The notes: generated by a model from the sequence alone, not told the origin. A stretch of 64,000 nucleotides of DNA from Herbaspirillum rhizosphaerae_A (GCF_046025915.1 NZ_JAQQFR010000001.1:1-64000), one strand, 5' to 3'. Positions 9,550-20,626 are shown, counted from the stretch's first letter. A program made the numbers and translations.

Positions 9550-9584
9550 AAAAAAGCGATACACCTGTACAGATGTATCGCTTT
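9550..9584 (-). terminator. Second, T-tailed terminator after katG
   Basis: An 11-bp stem (AAAGCGATACA / TGTATCGCTTT) with six T following on the minus strand, 66 bp past the katG stop. Confidence 0.85.
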
Positions 9585-9616
9585 CGTTGTTACGACTCAG
9601 TGCTGAGCCTGAATTG

Positions 9617-9642
9617 AAAATGGCGTGTACCTACGCCATTTT
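9617..9642 (-). terminator. First hairpin after katG
   Basis: A perfect 10-bp stem (AAAATGGCGT / ACGCCATTTT) with a 6-nt loop, 7 bp past the katG stop codon. With the following T-tailed hairpin it makes a tandem terminator. Confidence 0.7.
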
Positions 9643-9649
9643 CATCTCA

Positions 9650-11827
<2,178 letters not shown>

Positions 11828-12148
11828 AATGAAGTCTCCTGGTGTGGTCGCGGCCCGGAATGAACCGCGAAAAATTGATGAAAAAAAGAATGAACCTCTA
11901 GCGCCCGATATTCCGTTCAATGTCTTTACGCTAAACCCGCTAACACTTTCAGCCCAGCCGAGATCATCTATGGACAGCTTGATGCGCCACTGCGTGAACT
12001 TTAATTAAATTAATTAAAAATGAGAAATTAATTGTTTTTATTGATTGGATAGGAATTTCGTTGCAGCGACACATTTGCCCGACCGCTGGCAACAATAAAA
12101 CTGCATTATCGAGCAAACCTGTGAAAAGAGAGTGACAAGAAGCGCCGG
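11828..12148. other. katG upstream region
   Basis: 321 bp without a gene. The middle (about 12000-12060) is strikingly AT-rich with several TTAATTA repeats, unlike the GC-rich surroundings. It should contain the katG promoter and the 3' end of the clsB transcript. No clear terminator or -35/-10 pair was identified. Confidence 0.5.
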
Positions 12149-13309
12149 TCAGGCGTCCTGCCCCAGCGTGATGACATGGATGACGCCACGATAGAACAGG
12201 AAGGCCGCGCCGTACCAAAGCTTCTTGTACCAGGCCGAGTGCTCAAAGTCCTGCAATTGCACCAGCCTGCCTTCGCTCAGCCCGACTTCGATTTCATTGC
12301 GCAGGGTATGTGCAAATTCGACATCGCTGACGACCACGTTGGCCTCCTGATTGACGAACAGGCTCAGGCCGTCATAGTTGCTGGAGCCGACCGTCGCCCA
12401 TTCGTCGTCAATGACGGCGACTTTGGCGTGCAGCTGGGTCTTGGTGTATTCGATGATGCGCACGCCGGCCCGCAGCAGTTTCGGATAGAAGGAATGCGCC
12501 ACCGCATCTTGCAGATAGAACTGCCCCACGCCCAACAGCAAGGTCACCTTCACGCCGCGCATGGCGGCCTCTTCCAGAGCCCGGCGCAGCTTGCGGCCCG
12601 GAGCGAAATAAGGATTGGCCAGAAAAGCGGTTTCGCGCGCCCGTCCCAGCGCTTGCAGATAGGCGCGCTGGATGGTGCGGCGATTGCGCAGGTTGTCGCG
12701 CACCACTAGCCCTGCCAACGCTTGGCCCGGCTCGGTGCCGTGCTGGGTGTAGCGCGCCATTTTGAATTTATCCCAGCGCGCGCGCAGCTTCATCTTGCCG
12801 GTGCGTATCCACTGGTTTTGCATTTCTTCGTGGATCGCTTCAACCAGCGGCCCGTTGATCTGCACCGCAAAATCCCAGCGCGGCGCCGGGAGGGTCGAAT
12901 GATTTGAGTCATCGACAAAATCGTCGATGATATTAAGCCCCCCGACAAACGCCCATTTGCGATCCACCACGCACAACTTGCGATGGCTGCGCGCGACACC
13001 GCGACGAAACCAGGGATTGAAAGAACGGTGCTGAACGCCGGCGGAAGTCAGCGTCGCCTTGATCTGCTTGCTGTGGACACGCCCCGTGCCAACCCAGTCG
13101 GTGATGACGCTGACGATCACGCCGCGCTTGGCCGCGCGCTCCAAAGCGTCACGCACCAGAATGCCGGTGTCGTCGATGCGAAAAATGTAGGTTTCAAGAT
13201 AGATCTCGACGTGAGCGTCGTCGATGGCGGCAATCAGCGCGGGAAAGAATTCCGCACCGCTGCGCAACAGCGTCACATTGTTGTCCCCGCTATAGCTGAT
13301 TACGCGCAT
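12149..13309 (-). CDS. clsB: Cardiolipin synthase ClsB (phospholipase D family)
   Basis: A 386-residue PLD-superfamily protein with two HKD motifs: HRKLCVVD followed by GGLNI in the first half, and HAKVAVID followed by GSSNYD in the second. The length and the absence of an N-terminal membrane pair fit ClsB (YbhO) rather than ClsA. The C-terminal hydrophobic segment (LWYGAAFLFYRGVIHVITL) could anchor it. The neighbour upstream is the YbhP-like EEP protein, the same pairing as ybhP-ybhO in E. coli. No strong Shine-Dalgarno precedes the ATG. Confidence 0.9.
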   Translation of the reverse strand: MRVISYSGDNNVTLLRSGAEFFPALIAAIDDAHVEIYLETYIFRIDDTGILVRDALERAAKRGVIVSVITDWVGTGRVHSKQIKATLTSAGVQHRSFNPWFRRGVARSHRKLCVVDRKWAFVGGLNIIDDFVDDSNHSTLPAPRWDFAVQINGPLVEAIHEEMQNQWIRTGKMKLRARWDKFKMARYTQHGTEPGQALAGLVVRDNLRNRRTIQRAYLQALGRARETAFLANPYFAPGRKLRRALEEAAMRGVKVTLLLGVGQFYLQDAVAHSFYPKLLRAGVRIIEYTKTQLHAKVAVIDDEWATVGSSNYDGLSLFVNQEANVVVSDVEFAHTLRNEIEVGLSEGRLVQLQDFEHSAWYKKLWYGAAFLFYRGVIHVITLGQDA

Positions 13310-13385
13310 AGCGAGAGCAAGACAGGAGAAGAAAAAACAGACGTCAAATGGGACAAGGGAAAAGTCAGCGAAGGTGGCGTTGGCG

Positions 13386-14180
13386 TCATTTTAAGCGCAA
13401 GGTGCTGACGATGGGCGCGTGATCTGACAGCGTGGACCACAATCCGCCGCGCATGACCTCTGCCGACTCCACTTCAAACCCGCGCAGATAAATGCGATCC
13501 AGCCGCAGCCACGGCATTGATGCCGGAAAAGTGCGTGCCGGCTGCACCACTTGCCGCATGCCGCCGAGCTTGCGCAGATAACCCATCAAACCATGCGGCA
13601 TGGATTGCTGCTCGAAGACTTCGGTGACACCCAGGCGAATACGCAGAAAATCACTGAGCTTGTTGCCCCAGTCGTTGAAATCGCCGGCGATGATTAGCGG
13701 CGCATCCGGCGGCGACGAAGCGCGTACGGCCTCGATCAGCGCGGCCGTCTGGCGATGGCGGCTGCGCGCAAACAAACCCAGATGAATGACATAGCAGTGC
13801 ACTTCAACGCCTTCGATATTGACCACGCAATGCAGAATGCCGCGTGACTCATAGGCGTGATCAGAAACATCCTGATTACGCGAAGATGCAATCGCAAACC
13901 GCGAGAGGAAGGCATTGCCGTGATGGCCATGGTCGTACACCGCGTTCATGCCGTAGGCAACATGATGTGACTCACCGGCGAGATATTCATGCTGGGCCTG
14001 CTGCGGCCAATGCGCGGCATGGCGTATGGCGATGCGATCGTGCCGCCCCTGCACTTCCTGCAGGAACAGCAGGTCAGCGTCGAGCTGAGTCAGCGCCTGT
14101 TTCAACGCGTGGATGCGCGGGCGTCCGCTAAAGGAGGTGACGCCCTTATGGATATTGTAAGTGGCGATGCGTAACTTCAT
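13386..14180 (-). CDS. Endonuclease/exonuclease/phosphatase family protein (YbhP-like)
   Basis: A 264-residue EEP-fold metal-dependent phosphohydrolase. The conserved blocks are ATYNIHKG near the N-terminus, LFLQEVQG (metal-binding Glu), AGDFNDW (catalytic Asp/Asn) and LSDHAPI near the C-terminus (catalytic His). The substrate is unknown; partnership with clsB suggests a role in phospholipid metabolism, as proposed for YbhP. The start at MKLRIATYNIHKG has AAGGGG upstream. A longer in-frame reading runs back into the nudB end and is less likely. Confidence 0.88.
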   Translation of the reverse strand: MKLRIATYNIHKGVTSFSGRPRIHALKQALTQLDADLLFLQEVQGRHDRIAIRHAAHWPQQAQHEYLAGESHHVAYGMNAVYDHGHHGNAFLSRFAIASSRNQDVSDHAYESRGILHCVVNIEGVEVHCYVIHLGLFARSRHRQTAALIEAVRASSPPDAPLIIAGDFNDWGNKLSDFLRIRLGVTEVFEQQSMPHGLMGYLRKLGGMRQVVQPARTFPASMPWLRLDRIYLRGFEVESAEVMRGGLWSTLSDHAPIVSTLRLK

Positions 14181-14212
14181 AGATCGGCAAAACCCCTTGT
14201 TGATGTTGCTGT

Positions 14213-14725
14213 TTATTGGGAGCGATCTGGTCCGGCAGAAATATATTGCGGCAACTGCAGAATCGCCTCTGCATTCGACGGTGAGAAACATTGATCGGCG
14301 GCCTCACGATACGGCAACCATTGGTAACGCGTATGCTCGCGCGGCGCCAGCGTCACCGGAATGCCGTGCGGCACCAGCAAGCCGAACACGTGCTCGGTAT
14401 TGCGCGTAACACCCGGTGCATAGCGATGCCGCCAGACCGGATAAATTTCGTACACGTTGGACAACTGCCAGTCCAGCAGATGATCGCACGGAACCCGATT
14501 CGCGGCTGTCGGCGAAACACTGATTTCGTCACTGACCAAGATCCCTGTTTCCTCACCTACCTCGCGCCGGGCAGTTTCTGCCAGCGGCTCATCCAGCGTG
14601 TCTTTGGAACCCGTCACCGACTGCCAGTAACCGGCCTTGTCAGTACGTTCGATCAGGAGGACATCGAGTTGTTCGGTGTAAATGACCACCAGGACGGACT
14701 CGGGAATTTTAAATGGACGGTTCAT
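14213..14725 (-). CDS. nudB: Dihydroneopterin triphosphate diphosphatase (Nudix)
   Basis: A 170-residue Nudix hydrolase that removes pyrophosphate from dihydroneopterin triphosphate in folate synthesis. The Nudix box reads TGSKDTLDEPLAETARREV then GEETGI; the REVGEETG core is intact and the spacing before it is one residue longer than the textbook box. The start MNRPFKIPESVLVVIY has AAGAGA upstream; upstream in-frame codons look non-coding. Its usual neighbour in related genomes is aspS, but here a three-gene module intervenes. Confidence 0.9.
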   Translation of the reverse strand: MNRPFKIPESVLVVIYTEQLDVLLIERTDKAGYWQSVTGSKDTLDEPLAETARREVGEETGILVSDEISVSPTAANRVPCDHLLDWQLSNVYEIYPVWRHRYAPGVTRNTEHVFGLLVPHGIPVTLAPREHTRYQWLPYREAADQCFSPSNAEAILQLPQYISAGPDRSQ

Positions 14726-14795
14726 TTCTCTTGAGCATGTGACAACGTTGCCAACGCTCATTGTATCGTCAGCGGGGATTCTGCGGTGCGCACAG

Positions 14796-15704
14796 TCATG
14801 CGTCCATCGAGGCCGCACTCTCCTCCACCAGCCAGTTGCGGAAGCTGCGTGCCGCCGCATGCTCGATACGGTCGCGCGGCCACACCGCGTAATAACCGCC
14901 ACCCAGGCTGGCGCTCGCTTCACAGGCGCGCACCAGCAGGCCTTCGCGCATGCAGGCATCGATCATGTGGCGCCAGGCCAGAACGATGCCGTGCCCCTCC
15001 ATCGCCAGCTGCAACAATATCGGATATTGATTGGAAAGGATCTGATGCTCGATGCGCACGTCGGCGAGATCGTTCTGCGCCATCCAGTTCTGCCAGGACA
15101 ACCACTGGCGTTGACCGTCTTCCTGCATGAGCAGAGTTTCCTGCAACAAATCTTTGGGCGTCAGCGTACGTCCGGCAAGATAAGCCGGTGAGCAGACCGG
15201 GAAGACTTCTTCATCATACAGCCGCCGCGCCGCCAGGCCCGACGGCGGCCCGTCGCGCAGGAAGTAGATGCCCATGTCGAAATCAGTTTCCGACAAAGCG
15301 GCCAGGCTGTCGTTGACGATCAGCCGCAGATGGCACTCCGGCTGCAGCGCCCGGAAGCGCGCCAGACGCGGCGTCAGCCACAGCACCGCAACGCCGGAAG
15401 AACAGGCGACGGTGAGTTCGCTGTGTCCTTTGCGCTTCATGATGTCTTCAGTAACCTCGGCGCAACCGACCAGCAGGCGCTGCACTTCTTCGGCGTAGCG
15501 CTGGCCGCTGACGGTCAGCCGCAGGGCGCGCGGCTCGCGGATGAATAACTTCTTGCCGAGGAAACGTTCGAGCTGCGCGATCTGGCGGCTGATGGCGCTC
15601 TGCGTCAGATGCAGCTCTGCCGCGGCGCGCGTGAAGCTACTGTGCCGCATGGCAGCCTCAAACGCGATCAGCGACGGTAAAGGAGGAAGTGGAGAAATAC
15701 GCAT
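14796..15704 (-). CDS. LysR family transcriptional regulator (GcvA-like)
   Basis: A 302-residue LysR protein. The winged helix-turn-helix is at about 5-65 (FEAAMRHSSFTRAAAELHLTQ ... SAISRQIAQLE), and the substrate-binding domain at about 90-300. The N-terminal style (PLPSLIAFEAAMRHSSFT) is that of the GcvA/AmpR branch. It lies downstream of the amidohydrolase and MFS genes on the same strand rather than divergent from them. It probably controls that module, but the ligand is unknown. Confidence 0.9.
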   Translation of the reverse strand: MRISPLPPLPSLIAFEAAMRHSSFTRAAAELHLTQSAISRQIAQLERFLGKKLFIREPRALRLTVSGQRYAEEVQRLLVGCAEVTEDIMKRKGHSELTVACSSGVAVLWLTPRLARFRALQPECHLRLIVNDSLAALSETDFDMGIYFLRDGPPSGLAARRLYDEEVFPVCSPAYLAGRTLTPKDLLQETLLMQEDGQRQWLSWQNWMAQNDLADVRIEHQILSNQYPILLQLAMEGHGIVLAWRHMIDACMREGLLVRACEASASLGGGYYAVWPRDRIEHAAARSFRNWLVEESAASMDA

Positions 15705-15825
15705 GATGGGGTCCGTGATCGAACAAGGGACAAAGAAACAAACTACTCAGAACCCCATCATAGAGCGAAAAGCGTGCCCGGCAGGCACCGAATGACATAC
15801 TGCTCAAAACCGGCTCAGGTACGAC

Positions 15826-17058
15826 TCAAATACTGCTGCGATGCAGATAGCCGCCTTGCATGACCAGCGACAGATGCTCGCCCTGGCCTGCCAGCAAGTG
15901 GATGTCGTCGAGTGGATTGCCATTGACCACGATCAGGTCGGCGCGCGCACCGGCACGGACAGTGCCCAGTTCGCCCTCGCGTTGCAGGATGGCAGCAGCG
16001 ATCGAGGTCGCCGAACGGATCGCTTCCAGGTTGCCGAGAATCTCCGCGCGGATGACGAACTCCTGCGACTGATCCTGATGCATCTCGCCCAGCAGATCGG
16101 AACCGAAGCCCATCTGCACGCCGTGCTCGGCATAAATCTTCAGCGAATCGCGACCGGCCTGACGCACCGATTCGATCTTGGCGACCGAATCTGCGGGCAA
16201 GCCAAGACGCGCACCATCGCGCGCCAGCGAGTCGTACGTCACCAGTGTCGGCACCACGAAGGCGCCATGCTCATGCATGATGCGCGCTGCGTCGGCATCG
16301 ACCAGATTGCCGTGTTCGATGGTGCGCACGCCGCAACGCACGGCGCGTGAAATGGCGCGTCCGGTGTAGGCATGCGCCATGACGTAAGTCTGTGCAGCCT
16401 CGGCCTCGGCAACGATGGCGCGGATTTCATCCTCGCTGTATTGCGTGTTGCCGATCGGATCGGTTGGCGACGCGACGCCACCCGACGCCATGATCTTGAT
16501 CTGCGTTGCGCCCTTCTGAATTTCTTCACGCGCAGCCAGACGCACGGCATCAACACCGTCCGCCACACGCGCAATCGCACCCGCACGGAAAGCACAGGAG
16601 CAAGGCTCCAGCACATCAGAACGCGGACGGAAATCGCCATGGCCCCCTGTTTGCGACAAAGCCTTGCCCGATGGAAAAATCCGCGGACCCGGCACCAGTC
16701 CGATGGCGATGGCTTGCGCCAGTCCCCAGTCGGCGCCGCCGGCATCACGTACCGTCGTGAAGCCGCGATTCAACATGGCTTCGACAATCGGCAAGGCGCG
16801 AATCGAGGTCAGTGAACCAGGTTGCAATGCATTCGCGCCCAGGTTCGCCAGCGAAGCCAGCACGTGGACATGACAATCGATCAGGCCGGGCATGACGGTC
16901 TTGCCGCTGACATCAATACGCCTAGCGTCAGGCGCATCGATCGGTGTCGACGACACATCGATGATGCGATCGTTTTCAATCAGAACATCGTGGCGCAGCA
17001 GCAAACTGCCGTGGGCCGGATCAAGGACGTTGCCGCCCTGCAGGAGAATCTTGGTCAT
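15826..17058 (-). CDS. Metal-dependent amidohydrolase (prolidase/imidazolonepropionase-like)
   Basis: A 410-residue amidohydrolase-superfamily enzyme. The predicted binuclear metal site is complete: H63 and H65 (DCHVHV), carboxylated K188 (QIKIMASGG), H229 (AHAYTG), H249 (IEHGNL) and D321 (GFGSDLLG). The closest family type is the Xaa-Pro dipeptidase/N-acyl amino acid hydrolase group, so a peptide or acyl-amino-acid substrate is plausible but not shown. It starts 12 bp after the MFS stop, without a visible Shine-Dalgarno, which suggests translational coupling. Transporter plus hydrolase indicates uptake and cleavage of one compound. Confidence 0.88.
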   Translation of the reverse strand: MTKILLQGGNVLDPAHGSLLLRHDVLIENDRIIDVSSTPIDAPDARRIDVSGKTVMPGLIDCHVHVLASLANLGANALQPGSLTSIRALPIVEAMLNRGFTTVRDAGGADWGLAQAIAIGLVPGPRIFPSGKALSQTGGHGDFRPRSDVLEPCSCAFRAGAIARVADGVDAVRLAAREEIQKGATQIKIMASGGVASPTDPIGNTQYSEDEIRAIVAEAEAAQTYVMAHAYTGRAISRAVRCGVRTIEHGNLVDADAARIMHEHGAFVVPTLVTYDSLARDGARLGLPADSVAKIESVRQAGRDSLKIYAEHGVQMGFGSDLLGEMHQDQSQEFVIRAEILGNLEAIRSATSIAAAILQREGELGTVRAGARADLIVVNGNPLDDIHLLAGQGEHLSLVMQGGYLHRSSI

Positions 17059-17070
17059 GGAAAATTAAAT

Positions 17071-18372
17071 TTAAGCTTGTTGCAAATACGATGGCTCACG
17101 CACGAAACGGGTGCCGACCAGACTGATGGCGGCGGCGATCATGACGTAGAACGCCGGCGCCATGGTGCTGCCCGTTGCCGCGATCAGCCAGGTGATGAAG
17201 AACGATGCGAAACCGCCGAAAATGGTCACCGCCAGGTTGTAGGCAACCGACAAACCGGTCGACAGCACCTTCGCTGGGAACAGTTCAGAGAATGCCGCCA
17301 GAATCGGGCCGGTGTAGGTCGCAATCAGGATGCCGAACACCAGTTGGAAAATCAGCAACGAGAACAGACCCGGCGCCGCGTTGATATAAGCGAACATCGG
17401 ATAAGCCAGCAGCAGAATCAGCAGCGCTGCACCGGACAACAATCCGCGGCGACCGAAACGGTCAGCGATGCGGCCGACGATAGGCGCAAACACCATGATG
17501 CACAGACCACCCACCATGCCGGCGATGAAACCGGTCGACTGCGGTAGCTTCAGCACCTTGATCGAGTAAGTCGGCATGTAGAACAACAGCACGTAGGTAC
17601 AGACGGTCCACAGGATCACCATGGAAAAGCTCGCCAGCGTTTCGCGCGGGAAGTTGCTGATGATTTCCTTGAGCGGCGAATCGGTCTTGTCCTTGGCTTC
17701 AAGGAAAGTGGGTGTTTCATCGAGATGATGACGGATGTAATAGCCGACCGGGCCGATGATGATGCCCAGCAGGAAAGGCAGACGCCAGCCCCAGCTTGCC
17801 AGCGCCTCAGGGCTGAGGCTGCTGGTGACAAAGGTACCGACTGCAGCACCCAGCAACACGGCCACGCCGATGCTGGCCTGGATCCAGCTGGAATAAAACG
17901 CGCGTTCCTTGACCGGTGCGTACTCGGTGAGGAAGGCGGTGGCGCTGCCCATTTCGCCGCCTGCGGAGAATCCTTGCAGCAAGCGCGCGACCACGATGAT
18001 CAGGGGAGCAAACAGGCCGATCTGTTCATACGTTGGTGCCAGACCGATCAGCGTCGTGCCGGCCGCCATCAGCAAAATCGTCAGTGATAAAGCTGCCTTG
18101 CGACCCACGCGGTCAGCATAGATGCCGAGCAAGATACCGCCGACCGGACGCATGAAGAAGCCCACGCCGAAAGTCGCCACCGCCAGCAATAGCGAAGTCA
18201 GCTCGTTACCGGTCGGGAAAAATAGTTTGGCGATGATGACGGCAAAGAAGCTGTAGACGGTGAAGTCGAACCACTCGAGTCCGTTGCCGATCACAGTGGC
18301 GACAATCGCTCGTCGTCGTTGGTCGCCGCTGACAGCAACCGGTGCAGCAGCATAAGCAGTATTGGTTTGCAT
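17071..18372 (-). CDS. MFS transporter, metabolite:H+ symporter (MHS) family
   Basis: A 433-residue permease with 12 predicted membrane helices. The MHS-type start (GNGLEWFDFTVYSFFAVIIA), the loop 2-3 motif YADRVGRKAALS and RLLQGFSAGGEMGSA are characteristic of the ProP/ShiA/KgtP group of proton symporters. The start at 18372 is preceded by GGGGGAG; a further upstream codon is less likely. Substrate unknown; the adjacent amidohydrolase probably acts on the imported compound. Confidence 0.92.
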   Translation of the reverse strand: MQTNTAYAAAPVAVSGDQRRRAIVATVIGNGLEWFDFTVYSFFAVIIAKLFFPTGNELTSLLLAVATFGVGFFMRPVGGILLGIYADRVGRKAALSLTILLMAAGTTLIGLAPTYEQIGLFAPLIIVVARLLQGFSAGGEMGSATAFLTEYAPVKERAFYSSWIQASIGVAVLLGAAVGTFVTSSLSPEALASWGWRLPFLLGIIIGPVGYYIRHHLDETPTFLEAKDKTDSPLKEIISNFPRETLASFSMVILWTVCTYVLLFYMPTYSIKVLKLPQSTGFIAGMVGGLCIMVFAPIVGRIADRFGRRGLLSGAALLILLLAYPMFAYINAAPGLFSLLIFQLVFGILIATYTGPILAAFSELFPAKVLSTGLSVAYNLAVTIFGGFASFFITWLIAATGSTMAPAFYVMIAAAISLVGTRFVREPSYLQQA

Positions 18373-18472
18373 GATCTCCCCCCTTAGATTGAACACATGG
18401 ACATGCGTTGGATAATAGGGTCAGCAAGAAGCAAGCCGGAAATGATATCTGCGCATGTTGCCATGCTTGCAG

Positions 18473-18497
18473 CGCATGCATGCGTAAAAGATTTATA
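18473..18497 (-). promoter_or_regulatory. Candidate promoter/operator of the MFS-amidohydrolase module
   Basis: A TATAAA -10-like box (18492-18497) is followed seven bp downstream by a perfect 12-bp palindrome CGCATGCATGCG (18473-18484), placed at the expected transcription start. The -35 (GTGAAG-like) is weak. The palindrome is a good operator candidate, though it is not the T-N11-A form typical of LysR proteins. Confidence 0.35.
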
Positions 18498-18599
18498 TCC
18501 AATCGCCATGCCGGCTTCACCGATGCGCAGACCCAGGGCTGCTCACAGCAACGCATGCCGAGGCGCGAACAGGTGGCAACAACAAAAAAACGCGGACGT

Positions 18600-18640
18600 A
18601 AAAAAAGGCGCAATGCATTGCTGCATGCGCCTTCTTTTTT
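18600..18640 (-). terminator. Bidirectional terminator after aspS
   Basis: Stem AAGGCGC / GCGCCTT extended by ATGCA / TGCAT with a one-base bulge, flanked by an A-run on the left and a T-run on the right, giving T-tails on both strands. It ends the aspS transcript 43 bp past the stop. Confidence 0.88.
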
Positions 18641-18683
18641 ATCCGCGCCAATCAGGGCCAAGGCGCGGACGGTATTGCCAGAC

Positions 18684-20489
18684 TTAGGCCTTGATCACAG
18701 GCTCCGCATTGCGCAGACGAATATGCAATTCGCGCAGTTGCTTCTCGTCGACCGCCGACGGTGCTTGTGTCAGCAAATCTTGCGCGCGCTGGGTCTTCGG
18801 GAAAGCGATCACGTCGCGGATCGATTCAGCACCGGCCATCATGGTCACCAGACGATCCAGACCGAACGCGATACCACCGTGCGGAGGCGCGCCGTATTGC
18901 AACGCGTCCAGCAGGAAGCCGAATTTCAGGCGTGCTTCTTCATCGTTAATCTTCAGTGCGCGGAACACCTTGCTCTGTACATCGGCGCGATGGATACGGA
19001 CCGAACCGCCACCCATTTCCCAACCGTTCAGCACCAGGTCATAGGCCTTGGCAATGGCTGCTGCCGGGTTGGTCGAAATGAAATCTTCGTGACCATCCTT
19101 CGGCGAAGTGAACGGGTGATGCAGCGCGACCCAGCGTTGGTTGTCTTCGTCGTATTCGAACATCGGGAAATCAACCACCCACAGCGGACGCCAGACGTCG
19201 TCGAACAGGCCATTCTTCTTGCCGAAATCGCTGTGACCGATCTTCACGCGCAGCGCGCCGATTGCATCGTTGACGACCTTGATCTTGTCGGCGCCGAAGA
19301 AAATCAGATCGCCGTCTTGCGCGCCGGTCTTTTCGACGATGGCGGCCAGAGCTGCGTCATGCAGGTTCTTGACGATCGGCGATTGCAAACCGTCACGACC
19401 CTTGGCTTTTTCATTGACCTTGATGTACGCCAGACCCTTGGCGCCGTAGATGGCGACGAACTGGGTGTAGGCGTCGATTTCCGAACGCGGCATTTCTGCG
19501 CCGCCAGGCACGCGCAGACCGACCACACGGCCGCCTTCGCTGTTGGCTGCGCCGGCGAAGACCTTGAAATCGACATCCTTCATGACGTCGGTCAGTTCGG
19601 TGAATTCCAGCTTGACGCGCATGTCCGGCTTGTCCGAACCGTACATGCCCATCGCTGTCGCGAAGTCCATGACCGGGAACGGGTCCGGCAGGTCGATGTC
19701 GAGCACGTTCTTGAAGACCAGACGAATCATGCCTTCGAACAGATCGCGGATTTCCTGTTCGTTCATGAACGAGGTTTCGCAATCGATCTGGGTGAATTCA
19801 GGCTGACGGTCAGCGCGCAGATCTTCGTCGCGGAAGCACTTGGTGATCTGGTAGTAACGGTCAAAGTTGGCGACCATCAGCAGCTGTTTGAACAGCTGCG
19901 GTGATTGCGGCAGCGCGAAGAATTCGCCGGCGTTCACGCGCGACGGCACCAGATAATCGCGGGCGCCTTCCGGTGTCGACTTGGTCAGCATCGGTGTTTC
20001 GATATCGATGAAGCCTTGCGCGTCGAGGAACTTGCGCACTTCCATCGCGACCTTGTAACGCAGGCGCAGGTTGTTTTGCATTTGTGGGCGACGCAGATCC
20101 AGCACGCGGTGTGTCAGGCGTGTGGTTTCCGACAGGTTGTCGTCGTCCAGCTGGAACGGTGGCGTGACCGATGGGTTCAGCACTTCCAGTTCATGCGCCA
20201 GCACTTCGATCTTGCCCGACTTCAGGTTGGTGTTGCCAGTGCCGTCAGGACGGTTACGCACAACGCCGGTGATGCGCAGGCAGAATTCGTTGCGCACGGC
20301 TTCAGCGTTCTTGAACACGTCGGCACGATCAGGATCGCAGACGACTTGCACCAGGCCTTCGCGGTCGCGCAGGTCGATGAAAATCACGCCGCCGTGGTCA
20401 CGACGACGATGCACCCAGCCGCACAGGCTGACAGTTTGGCCGAGCAGTGCCTCAGTGGTGAGGCCGCAGTATTGAGTTCGCATGGACAT
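18684..20489 (-). CDS. aspS: Aspartyl-tRNA synthetase, probably non-discriminating (Asp/Asn)
   Basis: A 601-residue bacterial class II synthetase. An N-terminal OB anticodon domain is followed by the flipping-loop TPEGARDYLVPSR, motif 2 FRDEDLRADRQPEFTQID, the GAD insertion and motif 3 GIAFGLDRL. The anticodon domain reads WVHRRRDHGG, i.e. His at the position (31 in Pseudomonas numbering) known to allow charging of tRNA-Asn as well as tRNA-Asp; discriminating E. coli AspRS has Leu there. Dual charging with GatCAB transamidation is therefore inferred. The gene follows DUF502 and fmdB in a conserved order. Confidence 0.96.
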   Translation of the reverse strand: MSMRTQYCGLTTEALLGQTVSLCGWVHRRRDHGGVIFIDLRDREGLVQVVCDPDRADVFKNAEAVRNEFCLRITGVVRNRPDGTGNTNLKSGKIEVLAHELEVLNPSVTPPFQLDDDNLSETTRLTHRVLDLRRPQMQNNLRLRYKVAMEVRKFLDAQGFIDIETPMLTKSTPEGARDYLVPSRVNAGEFFALPQSPQLFKQLLMVANFDRYYQITKCFRDEDLRADRQPEFTQIDCETSFMNEQEIRDLFEGMIRLVFKNVLDIDLPDPFPVMDFATAMGMYGSDKPDMRVKLEFTELTDVMKDVDFKVFAGAANSEGGRVVGLRVPGGAEMPRSEIDAYTQFVAIYGAKGLAYIKVNEKAKGRDGLQSPIVKNLHDAALAAIVEKTGAQDGDLIFFGADKIKVVNDAIGALRVKIGHSDFGKKNGLFDDVWRPLWVVDFPMFEYDEDNQRWVALHHPFTSPKDGHEDFISTNPAAAIAKAYDLVLNGWEMGGGSVRIHRADVQSKVFRALKINDEEARLKFGFLLDALQYGAPPHGGIAFGLDRLVTMMAGAESIRDVIAFPKTQRAQDLLTQAPSAVDEKQLRELHIRLRNAEPVIKA

Positions 20490-20575
20490 ATTCAGGTTCC
20501 GTTATTCCGATTTTCAGTTTCGTTTGATTCAGTTTTTGTGTTCTTGTGTGTTCTTTAGTGCTGGCGGGCGAAGGC

Positions 20576-20625
20576 GGGGCAGAACAGCGCGGTCATGATG
20601 ATGACTCCGTGGCGCTGAACGCCCC
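20576..20625 (-). other. Nested intercistronic hairpin, DUF502-aspS
   Basis: Starting one base past the DUF502 stop, three nested arms pair in order: GGGGC/GCCCC, CAGCGC/GCGCTG and GTCAT/ATGAC around a 4-nt loop. There is no T-tail, so it is more likely an RNA-processing, stability or attenuation structure upstream of aspS than a terminator. Confidence 0.55.
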
Positions 20626-20626
20626 G

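Larger units (their letters stand above)
9334..9649. other. Intergenic region katG / acetyl-CoA acetyltransferase
   Basis: 316 bp without a gene. The katG-proximal half carries two hairpins (annotated separately). The rest should hold the acetyl-CoA acetyltransferase promoter, but no good -35/-10 pair was found. Confidence 0.5.
18373..18683. other. Intergenic region MFS / aspS
   Basis: 311 bp without a gene. It contains the aspS terminator (18600-18640) and the presumed MFS promoter with a 12-bp palindrome (18473-18497). Nothing else recognisable. Confidence 0.5.

Noticed and set aside
11828..11920. 31-codon N-terminal extension of KatG
   Set aside because: MSTEAKCPVHH at 11827 has AGGAG at correct spacing and gives the family-typical N-terminus; the extension lacks a ribosome site.
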